DNA of 5,919 nucleotides from an uncultured Bacilli bacterium (GTDB lineage: Bacteria > Bacillota_I > Bacilli_A > RF39 > UBA660). Below, one piece after another: positions 1 through 5,890 of the stretch. The notes below the pieces were generated by a model. That model saw only the letters and a list, made by a program, of their open reading frames with translations. It was not told the origin of the DNA and made no database searches. The position numbers and the translations under genes were made by a program. Each line of letters starts with the position of its first letter. Positions within the stretch are counted from its first letter, which is position 1. Where the stretch lies: positions 1-5,919 of the forward strand of contig CAKOYC010000073.1 in the NCBI GenBank assembly GCA_934130265.1, given 5' to 3'.

Positions 1-2
1 GT

Positions 3-890
3 GCATGCAGTGGTAGTTGTGGTAGTCAAAGTAAGCAAATAACTACTACATATAAAGACCGTTATACAAATAAATCTTGTAAAACTGAAACTTCATCGGT
101 ATCATGTATTACTAGTGATTGTCAAACCCCTTCTTGTTCTATTTCTTTATCAGGTGGAACCAAAGGAGATAATGGTTGGTATAGAGGTGGAACAGTAACT
201 TATACATTAAATATCACTAATGCAACAGCATATGGAATAGATGGGTATAATTCAAATAAAACAGGAACAATTAATAGCGATGGTACTCATACAATTACTG
301 GCTATGTAAAAAATTCTGCAGGTAAAACAGCTACTTGTAGTACAACTATCTATTATGATAAAACTGCTCCAACTTGTATTTGGAATAAAGAAAATACTAA
401 ATGGACTAAAAATGATTACTATACTTATAAAGGGTGTAGAGATAATGGTAGTGGTTGTGTTAAGGATATAATAGCATCTGAAACTGTTAAAACCTCAAAA
501 ATAGTAAAAAAATGGGGAACATATACTATTAAAGATAAAGCCGGTAATACTAGAAATTGTCCGAAAAAAAGCCTAGATATTTATGTTGATAAAGATTATC
601 CAACCTTTACAAAACACACATATTATAATTATAGAGGTTATTCGTGTATTGACCGCCCAACGACTTTATACGAATATAGATATGAAGTTATATTATATGA
701 TGCTACTTCTAGATTAAAATATACAAAGTGTAGTAGTAGTCGAGGAAATATTAGTGTGGAAAGAAAAAAACTAACGGGTGGACCTAGCGTGTCAGGAGTA
801 ATAGAAAACTTTTGTATTCATCAATCTGCTACAATAACATGTAAGGCCTGCGATTATGCGGGATATTGTAAAACCTTTAAAAATAAATAA
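3..890 (+). CDS. C-terminal part of a cysteine-rich Ig-like surface protein (5' end outside window)
   Basis: This frame is open from the window edge to a TAA at 888-890, giving 295 residues with no in-frame ATG, so the start lies upstream. The visible part is rich in Ser, Thr, Gly, Asn, Tyr and Lys, with 17 cysteines. Two stretches look like bacterial Ig-like modules. One runs about 45-118 (Gly-Gly-Thr strands, NSAGKTATC near its end). The next starts at DKTAPTC (119-125) and includes KGCRDNGSGC (143-152) and KDKAGNTRNC (177-186). The 'DK-x-x-P-T' boundary followed by a D-x-A-G-N strand is common in repeated extracellular adhesin-like modules of low-GC Firmicutes. No LPXTG motif or C-terminal membrane segment is visible, so any anchor must be N-terminal. 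Role in surface attachment is inferred. No clear terminator follows. Confidence is high that it is coding and moderate on class. Confidence 0.8.
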   Translation, partial: ACSGSCGSQSKQITTTYKDRYTNKSCKTETSSVSCITSDCQTPSCSISLSGGTKGDNGWYRGGTVTYTLNITNATAYGIDGYNSNKTGTINSDGTHTITGYVKNSAGKTATCSTTIYYDKTAPTCIWNKENTKWTKNDYYTYKGCRDNGSGCVKDIIASETVKTSKIVKKWGTYTIKDKAGNTRNCPKKSLDIYVDKDYPTFTKHTYYNYRGYSCIDRPTTLYEYRYEVILYDATSRLKYTKCSSSRGNISVERKKLTGGPSVSGVIENFCIHQSATITCKACDYAGYCKTFKNK

Positions 891-916
891 GAATTACGTG
901 ATATTAAGATTTAAAC

Positions 917-943
917 ATTTCCCGTAGCAAAATCACTTGTTAA
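917..943 (+). repeat. Direct repeat copy 1 (promoter-like block left of the toxin-antitoxin module)
   Basis: ATTTCCCGT (917-925) and AAATCACTTGTTAA (930-943) recur exactly at 1297-1305 and 1316-1329 in the same order and orientation. The spacer is 4 bases here and 10 in the other copy. The TTGTTA inside it is the -35 box of the proposed antitoxin promoter. Confidence 0.75.
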
Positions 944-965
944 TAGATTTATATTATGATAATAT
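937..965 (+). promoter_or_regulatory. Promoter of the antitoxin RNA
   Basis: A -35 box TTGTTA (937-942) is followed by a 17-base spacer and a -10 box TAATAT (960-965) with an extended TG at 957-958. The predicted start of transcription is about 972, just ahead of a small 5' hairpin. The same spacing and the same -35 box are used by the smc promoter. Confidence 0.6.
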
Positions 966-972
966 GTATGTA

Positions 973-986
973 GCAAGAAAACTTGC
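973..986 (+). other. 5' hairpin of the antitoxin RNA
   Basis: GCAAG (973-977), loop AAAA, CTTGC (982-986) is a perfect 5-bp stem. It sits at the predicted 5' end of the RNA, where such stems often protect small RNAs from 5' decay. Confidence 0.5.
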
Positions 987-988
987 AT

Positions 989-1033
989 AAAATAAAAAAG
1001 AGGAACATTTATTTGGAAGTGAATGTCATCCTC
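989..1033 (-). terminator. Rho-independent terminator of the toxin mRNA
   Basis: Read on the minus strand, GAGGA-TG-ACATT (1033-1022) pairs with AATGT-TCCTC (1009-1000), with TG bulged, and is followed at once by TTTTTTATTTT (999-989). This is a typical intrinsic terminator and would end the toxin mRNA near 990. The same DNA read on the plus strand forms the second stem-loop of the antitoxin RNA. Confidence 0.7.
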
Positions 1034-1046
1034 AAAAAGTTTTTTT

Positions 1047-1080
1047 GACACTCTATCTTGATGAAGAGTGTCTTTATTTT
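1047..1080 (+). terminator. Rho-independent terminator of the antitoxin RNA
   Basis: GACACTCT (1047-1054) pairs perfectly with AGAGTGTC (1065-1072) around a 10-base loop and is followed by TTTATTTT (1073-1080), with a further T6 at 1083-1088. On the opposite strand the stem is followed by A residues, so it is a terminator for the plus strand only. Confidence 0.75.
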
Positions 1081-1171
1081 AGTTTTTTACTGCTAATATC
1101 AACAAGGTAGATAGTAGTAATATTAATGAAATTAATCTAAGGAATTTTAAAATAAAAGTCTTAGTTTTCAT
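1079..1171 (-). CDS. Small hydrophobic peptide, putative type I toxin (30 residues)
   Basis: ATG at 1171-1169, TAA at 1081-1079. The peptide has a basic N-terminus (MKTKT, then Lys9 and Arg12), a Leu/Ile-rich membrane-spanning core at about 13-27 (LISLILLLSTLLILA) and a short VKN tail. This is the size and form of type I toxins that insert into the cytoplasmic membrane. A near-perfect Shine-Dalgarno, TAAGGAGGT, lies 7 bases before the ATG, but it is locked in a 10-bp hairpin. The gene has its own promoter (1237-1265) and terminator (989-1033), giving a predicted mRNA of about 240 nt with a leader of about 60 nt and a 3' tail of about 90 nt that overlaps a convergent RNA. I do not recognise the peptide as Fst, Ldr, TxpA or Ibs; in particular the proline/glycine pattern of Fst/Ldr is absent. 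Toxicity is inferred from architecture. A signalling or leader peptide is the main alternative. Confidence 0.75.
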   Translation of the reverse strand: MKTKTFILKFLRLISLILLLSTLLILAVKN

Positions 1172-1179
1172 CAACACCA

Positions 1180-1204
1180 CCTCCTTATAAAATGTATAAG
1201 AAGG
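1180..1204 (-). promoter_or_regulatory. Hairpin sequestering the toxin ribosome binding site
   Basis: On the minus strand CCTTCTTATA (1204-1195) can pair with TATAAGGAGG (1189-1180) across a CATTT loop: ten continuous pairs with one G-U. This buries the whole anti-ribosomal AAGGAGG. Its left arm shares three bases (1202-1204) with the 5' leader hairpin, so the two stems compete at their base. Such occlusion is a hallmark of type I toxin mRNAs. Confidence 0.7.
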
Positions 1205-1236
1205 ATGACACTCATCTATAAATGTTCCTGTTAAAA

Positions 1237-1265
1237 ATAATAACAGAGATATAGTAATTAACCAA
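1237..1265 (-). promoter_or_regulatory. Promoter of the toxin mRNA
   Basis: On the minus strand a -35 box TTGGTT (1265-1260) is followed by 17 bases and a -10 box TATTAT (1242-1237) with the extended TGT at 1245-1243. The predicted transcript starts at about 1231-1232 with AACAGGAACAUU, so the leader hairpin begins almost at the 5' end. It fires away from the smc promoter. Confidence 0.6.
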
Positions 1266-1296
1266 TTAAATAGATAATACTTTTTAATAATTTAGT

Positions 1297-1329
1297 ATTT
1301 CCCGTTTGCTTATCTAAATCACTTGTTAA
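1297..1329 (+). repeat. Direct repeat copy 2 (overlaps smc promoter)
   Basis: This is the second copy of the ATTTCCCGT ... AAATCACTTGTTAA block at 917-943, offset by 380 bases in the first part and 386 in the second. It supplies the -35 box of the smc promoter. The two copies enclose the whole toxin-antitoxin module. Confidence 0.75.
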
Positions 1330-1351
1330 ATAATCAATTATTTGATAAAAT
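1323..1351 (+). promoter_or_regulatory. Promoter of smc
   Basis: TTGTTA (1323-1328), a 17-base spacer and TAAAAT (1346-1351) with an extended TG (1343-1344) fit a housekeeping sigma promoter. The predicted start is about 1358, giving a leader of about 20 bases. The spacer contains AAATAAT-CA-ATTATTT (1328-1343), a 7-bp inverted repeat that could be an operator or simply A+T-rich sequence. Confidence 0.6.
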
Positions 1352-1366
1352 TTATATAGAAAATGT

Positions 1367-1371
1367 AGGTG
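1367..1371 (+). promoter_or_regulatory. Ribosome binding site of smc
   Basis: AGGTG at 1367-1371 lies 6 bases ahead of the ATG at 1378 and supports that start. The resulting N-terminus (MYLKEI-x-x-x-GFKSFA) matches the usual beginning of Firmicutes SMC proteins. Confidence 0.6.
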
Positions 1372-1377
1372 TAAGAT

Positions 1378-4326
1378 ATGTACTTGAAAGAAATAATTGT
1401 AAATGGTTTTAAGTCATTTGCAGATAAAATAGATATAGTATTAAATGATGAAACAACATGTATTGTCGGACCAAATGGTAGTGGAAAAAGTAATATTGTA
1501 GATGCTGTTCGTTGGGTACTTGGTGAACAATCAGTGAAAACTTTAAGAGGTGATGGAGCAATGAGCGATGTCATCTTTGTTGGTAGTGCTTCACGAAAAA
1601 TGAAAAATGTAGCATCTGTCGAATTAGTCTTTGATAATAATGATCACTATCTAACCGTTCCATATACGGAAGTCTCAATTAAAAGACGGGTATTTAGAAG
1701 CGGCGAGAATGAATACTTTTTAAATAACCAAAAGTGTCGTCTAAAAGATATCTTAAACTTATTCCTAGATAGTGGTATTGGAAAAGAATCATTTAATATA
1801 ATTGGTCAGGGTGAAGTTCAAAAGATTTTAAGTGAAAGTAAGGATGAAAGGCGACTTATTTTTGAAGAAGCAGCTAGTATTTTAAAATATAAAAAAAGAA
1901 AAGAAGAAGCTTTAAGAAAACTAGATCGTACCCATGAAGCTTTAGATAGAGTACAAGATATAATTAACGAGTTAGAATTACAAGTAACTCCACTAAAAAG
2001 ACAAAGTGAAGAAGCTAAGAAATATCTTGAATATAAAAAGAAACTAGAGTCCCTTGAAATAGCTTTACTTGCTTATGATATATATCATTTAACAGAAGAA
2101 GAAAAATTAAAAACAGCCGAGAAGAAGAAACTAGATGACGAAGTATTAATTGCTTTGAAAGAAGAAAATGTAAGAGATAGTAAAATATTAAAATATAAAC
2201 AAGAAGAAGATGAACTACAAAAAGAAATAACCTTTGTTCAAAATGAACTGCTTAAAACAGCTGAAGAAGTAGTAAGACAAGAAAGTAGTTTAGAATTATT
2301 TAAATTAGAACGACGTAAGAAAGAGGAAGGAACAACTGATGAAGAATTAAGAATTTTGTTAACAGAACAATCTAAAGATAAGAAAGAATTATCACTACTT
2401 GCTACAGAACTAGAAGAATTAAATGAAACACTTAAGATAAAAGAAGAAGAGGTAAATACTAAAAAGAAAGAATTAGACTCTACTAAGATGGCTAAGAGAA
2501 ATTATTTAAGTGAATATAGTAAAATAGATCAAGATCAATTAAGTTATAAGCATAAGATAGACTTTTTAGTAAATGAAGAAGAGAAAGGCTCTAACTTACC
2601 AGAAGTAATTCGCTACCTTTTAAAAGAAGAATCTCTAAAAGGTATTTATAATACGATTGGTAATGTAGTTACAATTGATGATATTTATGCTAAAGCTTTA
2701 GATACTTCCATTGCTGCTAGTAAAAACTTTGTCTTAGTAAAAGATGATATCTGTGCTAAAGAAGCAATTAGTAATATTAAGAATAAAAAGAAAGGAAGAG
2801 CAACTTTCTTCCCTTTAAATATTATTAAACCAAGATATATTCCACAAGATATTAAAAATAGTCTAGAAAGAATAGATGGCTATTATGGTATTTTAGCAGA
2901 TAAAATTAAAACAGAAAGTATGTATAAAGATGTAATTTATAACCAGTTTGGCTTAGTATTACTAGCTAAAGATATGGATAGTGCCTTAGTAATTGCTAAA
3001 CAGACTATGAATAAATATAAAATAGTTACTCTAGATGGTGATGTCATAAACACAGGTGGTTCTATGAGTGGTGGGACTTTTTATAAAGGAAGAAGTTCTG
3101 TTATGATAAGACAAGAAATAGAGTCGCTTAGAAGAACTTATCAAGCTCTTACTAAATCAAGACAGAAAGTGTTATTAGATATTAAAGAAAGTGAAGAAAA
3201 GATTACTACTATAGAAGATATCTATTATAAGTTAGATAAAGAGTTAGAAAATATTAAAATCACCATTACGGAAAAAGATAAAAGACATAAAGAATTGAGT
3301 GCTAACCTAGTAAGAAAAAATGAATCTATTAAAAGATTAGAAGCATCAACTACTAGCTTTGATCAAAAAGAAAAAGAACTAATTGAAGAGTTTTATAGAA
3401 AAAGTACTTATAAGGAAAAACTAGAAAAGAAGAAAATATTCTTAGATGATAAATTAAAAACATTAAAGAGTAATTTAGCTAGTTTTGAAGATGAAGATAC
3501 TTATGAAGGTAGAGTCCTAAAGAAAAAACAAGATACTATTAAAAACTTAGAAATAGAATTATCAAGAATTGATGTTAAACTTAATAGTTATTTACAAACC
3601 TTATCAGAAGAATATACAATGACCTATGAAAAAGCAAGAAAAGAGTATCAGTTAACAGAAGAGATAGAAGAGTCTAGAAAATTAGTTAATCAATACAAAA
3701 TGATTATTAAAGACTTGGGTATGGTTAACTTACAAGCAATAGAAGAGTATGATAGGGTTAAAACAAGATATGAGTTTTTACTACATCAAAAAGAAGACTT
3801 AGAAAAAGCTGAAGCTACTTTATTTGAGATAATGGATGAACTTGACCAAGTAATGAAAGATGAGTTTCTAAAGACTTTTAATGAGATTAAAGAAGAGTTT
3901 AAAGTAGTCTTTTCTAAGATGTTTCATGGTGGAAGTGCTGATTTAAAATTAACTAATCCAGATGATTTATTAACTACTGGTATTGAGATAATAGCATCTC
4001 CTCCAGGTAAGAAGTTATCAACTATTCAGTTGCTATCAGGTGGTGAGAAGACCCTAACCGCTATTAGTTTGTTATTTGCTATATTAAACATTAGAAAATT
4101 ACCATTTTGTATATTTGATGAGGTGGAAGCAGCCTTAGATGAAGCTAATGTCTCTCAGTTTGGTAAGTATTTAGAACACTATAAAAACAAAACTCAGTTT
4201 TTAATAATAACTCATAAGAAGAAGACTATGGAGTATGCTGATACTTTATATGGTATTACAATGCAAGAGTCTGGAGTTTCAAAGCTTGTTAGAGTAGAAA
4301 TGGAAAATAAAGAGGAGATACTATAG
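1378..4326 (+). CDS. smc: Chromosome segregation protein SMC (condensin ATPase), short-armed
   Basis: SMC forms a homodimer that, with ScpA and ScpB, extrudes DNA loops and organises the nucleoid for segregation. The 982 residues contain every expected part. The N-terminal head has Walker A GPNGSGKS (31-38), RWVLGEQS and the Q-loop in IIGQGEV (Gln144). A first coiled-coil arm runs about 165-405. The hinge is about 415-566, with KGRATFFPL (472-480) and the glycine-rich TGGSMSGG (559-566). The return arm is about 570-800. The C-terminal head has the signature LLSGGEK (885-891), Walker B with catalytic Glu in FDEVEAALDEA (Asp914, Glu915) and the H-loop His946. No key residue is missing. Bacterial SMC is usually about 1,170-1,190 residues; here each arm is about 100 residues shorter. 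The usual Firmicutes neighbours rnc and ftsY are not adjacent: a membrane protein gene follows directly. Identification is certain; the arm boundaries are approximate. Confidence 0.97.
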   Translation: MYLKEIIVNGFKSFADKIDIVLNDETTCIVGPNGSGKSNIVDAVRWVLGEQSVKTLRGDGAMSDVIFVGSASRKMKNVASVELVFDNNDHYLTVPYTEVSIKRRVFRSGENEYFLNNQKCRLKDILNLFLDSGIGKESFNIIGQGEVQKILSESKDERRLIFEEAASILKYKKRKEEALRKLDRTHEALDRVQDIINELELQVTPLKRQSEEAKKYLEYKKKLESLEIALLAYDIYHLTEEEKLKTAEKKKLDDEVLIALKEENVRDSKILKYKQEEDELQKEITFVQNELLKTAEEVVRQESSLELFKLERRKKEEGTTDEELRILLTEQSKDKKELSLLATELEELNETLKIKEEEVNTKKKELDSTKMAKRNYLSEYSKIDQDQLSYKHKIDFLVNEEEKGSNLPEVIRYLLKEESLKGIYNTIGNVVTIDDIYAKALDTSIAASKNFVLVKDDICAKEAISNIKNKKKGRATFFPLNIIKPRYIPQDIKNSLERIDGYYGILADKIKTESMYKDVIYNQFGLVLLAKDMDSALVIAKQTMNKYKIVTLDGDVINTGGSMSGGTFYKGRSSVMIRQEIESLRRTYQALTKSRQKVLLDIKESEEKITTIEDIYYKLDKELENIKITITEKDKRHKELSANLVRKNESIKRLEASTTSFDQKEKELIEEFYRKSTYKEKLEKKKIFLDDKLKTLKSNLASFEDEDTYEGRVLKKKQDTIKNLEIELSRIDVKLNSYLQTLSEEYTMTYEKARKEYQLTEEIEESRKLVNQYKMIIKDLGMVNLQAIEEYDRVKTRYEFLLHQKEDLEKAEATLFEIMDELDQVMKDEFLKTFNEIKEEFKVVFSKMFHGGSADLKLTNPDDLLTTGIEIIASPPGKKLSTIQLLSGGEKTLTAISLLFAILNIRKLPFCIFDEVEAALDEANVSQFGKYLEHYKNKTQFLIITHKKKTMEYADTLYGITMQESGVSKLVRVEMENKEEIL
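4313..4317 (+). promoter_or_regulatory. Ribosome binding site deciding the GTG start of the downstream gene
   Basis: AGGAG at 4313-4317, inside the last codons of smc, is 9 bases before the GTG at 4327. It supports initiation at a GTG directly abutting the smc TAG, a layout that favours coupled translation. Confidence 0.65.
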
Positions 4327-5796
4327 GTGAAAAGACTAAAAAATTATTCTCCTCCCAAAATAATAGGAATTCTTCTTCTTCTAATTCCTATTATTTTTTC
4401 TTTAGTTAAAAATATAAATCTAAATAATGATACTTACTTTATTATTAAAAGTGGTAACTATATTTTAAAGAATGGTATTTTATATATCGAGCCATTTACG
4501 ATGCATCATAACTTTTCTTTTGTAATGCAACAGTGGTTGTCAGCTATTATCTTTGCAGTTATTTATAATATAGGTGGTAATCTAGGAATATCTATCTTTA
4601 TAACTAGTTTATTCGTAGTAATTATCTATCTATTTTATAAATTATGTTCTTATGTAAGTGATAATAAATACTACTTATCCTTATTTTTAACACTATTATT
4701 TTCTATTATAATGTTACCACTTTTTATAACATCAAGACCACAAGCTATTTCCTTTGTAATCTATCTTTTATACTTTAATCTATTAGAACGATATGTAAAA
4801 ACTAATAAGACTAAATACTTAATACCACTCCCAATATTATCACTATTAGAGATAAACTTGCATGGATCACTTTTCTTTATCTTGCTATGCTTTATCTTAC
4901 CTTATATAGTAGAAGGAATCTTAAAAGAGTTTAGTTGTTTTACTAAAGATAAATATAAAGTAGGACCATTGTTAGTTACCTTAATACTTGTTTTATTAAC
5001 AGGCTTTATTAATCCATATGGTACTGATATGTTAACTTATACTTATAAAGCCTTAAATAATCCTTACTTAAAATACTTTGTAACAGAAGTTAAACCACCA
5101 TCTATTAAAGAAGCATCAGGATTTATAGTTTATCTAACTATCTTTGCTATCCTATTTTGTTATTATTTTTCTAATAGAAAGATAAAGATTCGTTATTTTC
5201 TTTTATACTTAGGTACTACTATTTTAACAGTTTGCTCTATTAGAAATTATTGTTACCTATTAATAGCAGGACTATTTCCTTTGGCAGATTACTATAAAGA
5301 TAGAGCAAGAAGTTATAAGAAAGTTAATCTTACTAAGATAGATAAACTTATGATTATTATTATAATTTGTTCCTATTTAGTAATTATTTGTAATATAGTA
5401 GTAATAAAACCAGATAGACATCCACTAGAAAAGGTAGTTAATTACCTTAATAGTCATACTACTAAAGATGTTTTACTATATAATGATTTTAACGAAGGAA
5501 GTTACTTAGAATTTAATGGCTATAAAACCTATATAGATCCACGACCAGAAATATTTTTGAAAAGTATTAATAGGCAAGAAGATATCTTAAAAGAATACTA
5601 TAACTTACAAACAGGTAATTTAAAAATAAAAGACTTTTTAGCCAAATATAAATTTACTTATCTAGTACTATCTGATAGTGATGTAATGTTCTATAAGGAA
5701 GAAGAACTTACTGATTATAAATTAGTATACAGTGAAAAAAACTATAGAATTTATCATATTAATAATGAATATTATAACTTGCCAAGTAAAATGTAA
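4327..5796 (+). CDS. Polytopic membrane protein, possible GT-C-like glycosyltransferase family
   Basis: The 489 residues begin with a basic tail and a first membrane segment (about 12-27), then about nine or ten more, and end in a soluble, probably extracellular region (about 365-489). Recognisable blocks are NNDTYFIIKSG after the first segment (Asp35), QQWLSAIIFAVIY (68-80), SRPQ (136-139), NLHGS (177-181), NPYG (229-232), NDFNEGSYL (386-394) and DPRPE (404-408). This order matches a widespread uncharacterised bacterial membrane family that I associate with GT-C-type enzymes, which move sugars from lipid carriers; an acidic residue in the first outer loop is often catalytic there. Substrate is unknown and enzymatic activity is inferred only. 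It starts without any gap after smc and has no promoter of its own, so it is likely expressed from the smc promoter. There is no functional reason known for the pairing. It ends inside a repeat at 5781-5809. Confidence 0.85.
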   Translation: MKRLKNYSPPKIIGILLLLIPIIFSLVKNINLNNDTYFIIKSGNYILKNGILYIEPFTMHHNFSFVMQQWLSAIIFAVIYNIGGNLGISIFITSLFVVIIYLFYKLCSYVSDNKYYLSLFLTLLFSIIMLPLFITSRPQAISFVIYLLYFNLLERYVKTNKTKYLIPLPILSLLEINLHGSLFFILLCFILPYIVEGILKEFSCFTKDKYKVGPLLVTLILVLLTGFINPYGTDMLTYTYKALNNPYLKYFVTEVKPPSIKEASGFIVYLTIFAILFCYYFSNRKIKIRYFLLYLGTTILTVCSIRNYCYLLIAGLFPLADYYKDRARSYKKVNLTKIDKLMIIIIICSYLVIICNIVVIKPDRHPLEKVVNYLNSHTTKDVLLYNDFNEGSYLEFNGYKTYIDPRPEIFLKSINRQEDILKEYYNLQTGNLKIKDFLAKYKFTYLVLSDSDVMFYKEEELTDYKLVYSEKNYRIYHINNEYYNLPSKM

Positions 5797-5809
5797 AAAT
5801 ATATGTTTG
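5781..5809 (+). repeat. 29-base repeat, copy 1 of a 110-base-spaced pair
   Basis: This stretch matches 5891-5919 at 26 of 29 positions, with 21 bases in a row identical (5787-5807 against 5897-5917). It contains the last codons and stop of the membrane protein gene. The second copy meets the window edge, so the repeat may extend further. Confidence 0.7.
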
Positions 5810-5815
5810 ATAAAA

Positions 5816-5875
5816 TGTTGATTGACACTCTAAAATGTACAGATTTTGTTGATTGACACTCTAAAATGTACAGAT
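5816..5875 (+). repeat. Tandem direct repeat, two 29-bp copies (5816-5844 and 5847-5875)
   Basis: The two copies are identical over 29 bases and separated by TT, giving a period of 31. Each begins TGTTGATTGACACTC and ends TGTACAGAT, with the palindrome TGTACA (5836-5841 and 5867-5872). Closely spaced direct repeats starting with TG and holding TTGACA and TGTACAG blocks resemble transposase-binding repeats at the ends of IS21-type elements, so this could be the edge of an insertion sequence lying mostly outside the window. No transposase is visible, so this is a guess. No terminator is evident here. Confidence 0.75.
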
Positions 5876-5890
5876 ACTATATCTAAAGTT

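Larger units (their letters stand above)
972..1080 (+). ncRNA. Putative type I antitoxin RNA, convergent with the small toxin gene
   Basis: This is a proposed untranslated RNA of about 110 nt. It opens with a hairpin GCAAG-AAAA-CTTGC (973-986), carries a second stem-loop at 1000-1033 (GAGGA pairing with TCCTC, ACATT pairing with AATGT, CA bulge), and ends in a terminator (1047-1080). No convincing open frame or ribosome binding site lies in it. Its 3' end reaches the stop codon of the opposing toxin gene, so it is fully complementary to the toxin mRNA 3' untranslated region, as in TxpA/RatA and BsrG/SR4. It also carries GACACTC-T-ATCT (1047-1058), repeated directly as GACACTCATCT at 1207-1217 in the DNA of the toxin leader, so it could pair there too, similar to the DRa/DRb repeats of Fst/par. 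Existence and role are inferred from promoter, terminator and architecture; no expression evidence is available. Confidence 0.65.
1001..1229. repeat. Imperfect inverted repeat bracketing the toxin gene (arms 1001-1032 and 1202-1229)
   Basis: AGGAACATTTAT at 1001-1012 is exactly complementary in inverse to 1218-1229, and TGTCATCCT at 1024-1032 to 1202-1210. Each arm is itself a hairpin with the same design. The toxin mRNA therefore carries one hairpin at its 5' end and a near mirror copy at its 3' end. The two can pair in full length as two helices of about 12 bp each (the second includes one G-U) separated by a small internal loop. Confidence 0.75.

Noticed and set aside
891..935. Terminator of the upstream surface protein gene
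   Set aside because: Only a weak TTAA-GAT-TTAA pairing is visible and no T-run follows.
1045..1054. TTGACACTCT shared between the antitoxin terminator and the tail repeats (5822-5831, 5853-5862)
   Set aside because: Only ten bases match and the surrounding sequence differs; in the first case it is explained by the terminator stem. Taken as chance.
1079..1171. Assignment of the toxin to the Fst/Ldr family
   Set aside because: The RNA layout is similar, but the peptide lacks the proline/glycine pattern and the charged C-terminal tail of that family.
1338..1574. 78-residue open frame on the minus strand over the smc start
   Set aside because: It lies antisense to the strongly conserved smc N-terminus and Walker A region, has no good ribosome site, and is a shadow of that gene.
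5832..5848. Terminator after the membrane protein gene (AAAAT-GTACAG-ATTTT)
   Set aside because: The stem is five A-T pairs with no T-run after it, too weak for an intrinsic terminator.
5816..5875. CRISPR-like array
   Set aside because: The two 29-bp copies are separated by only 2 bases, with no spacer-sized interval and no cas gene in the window.
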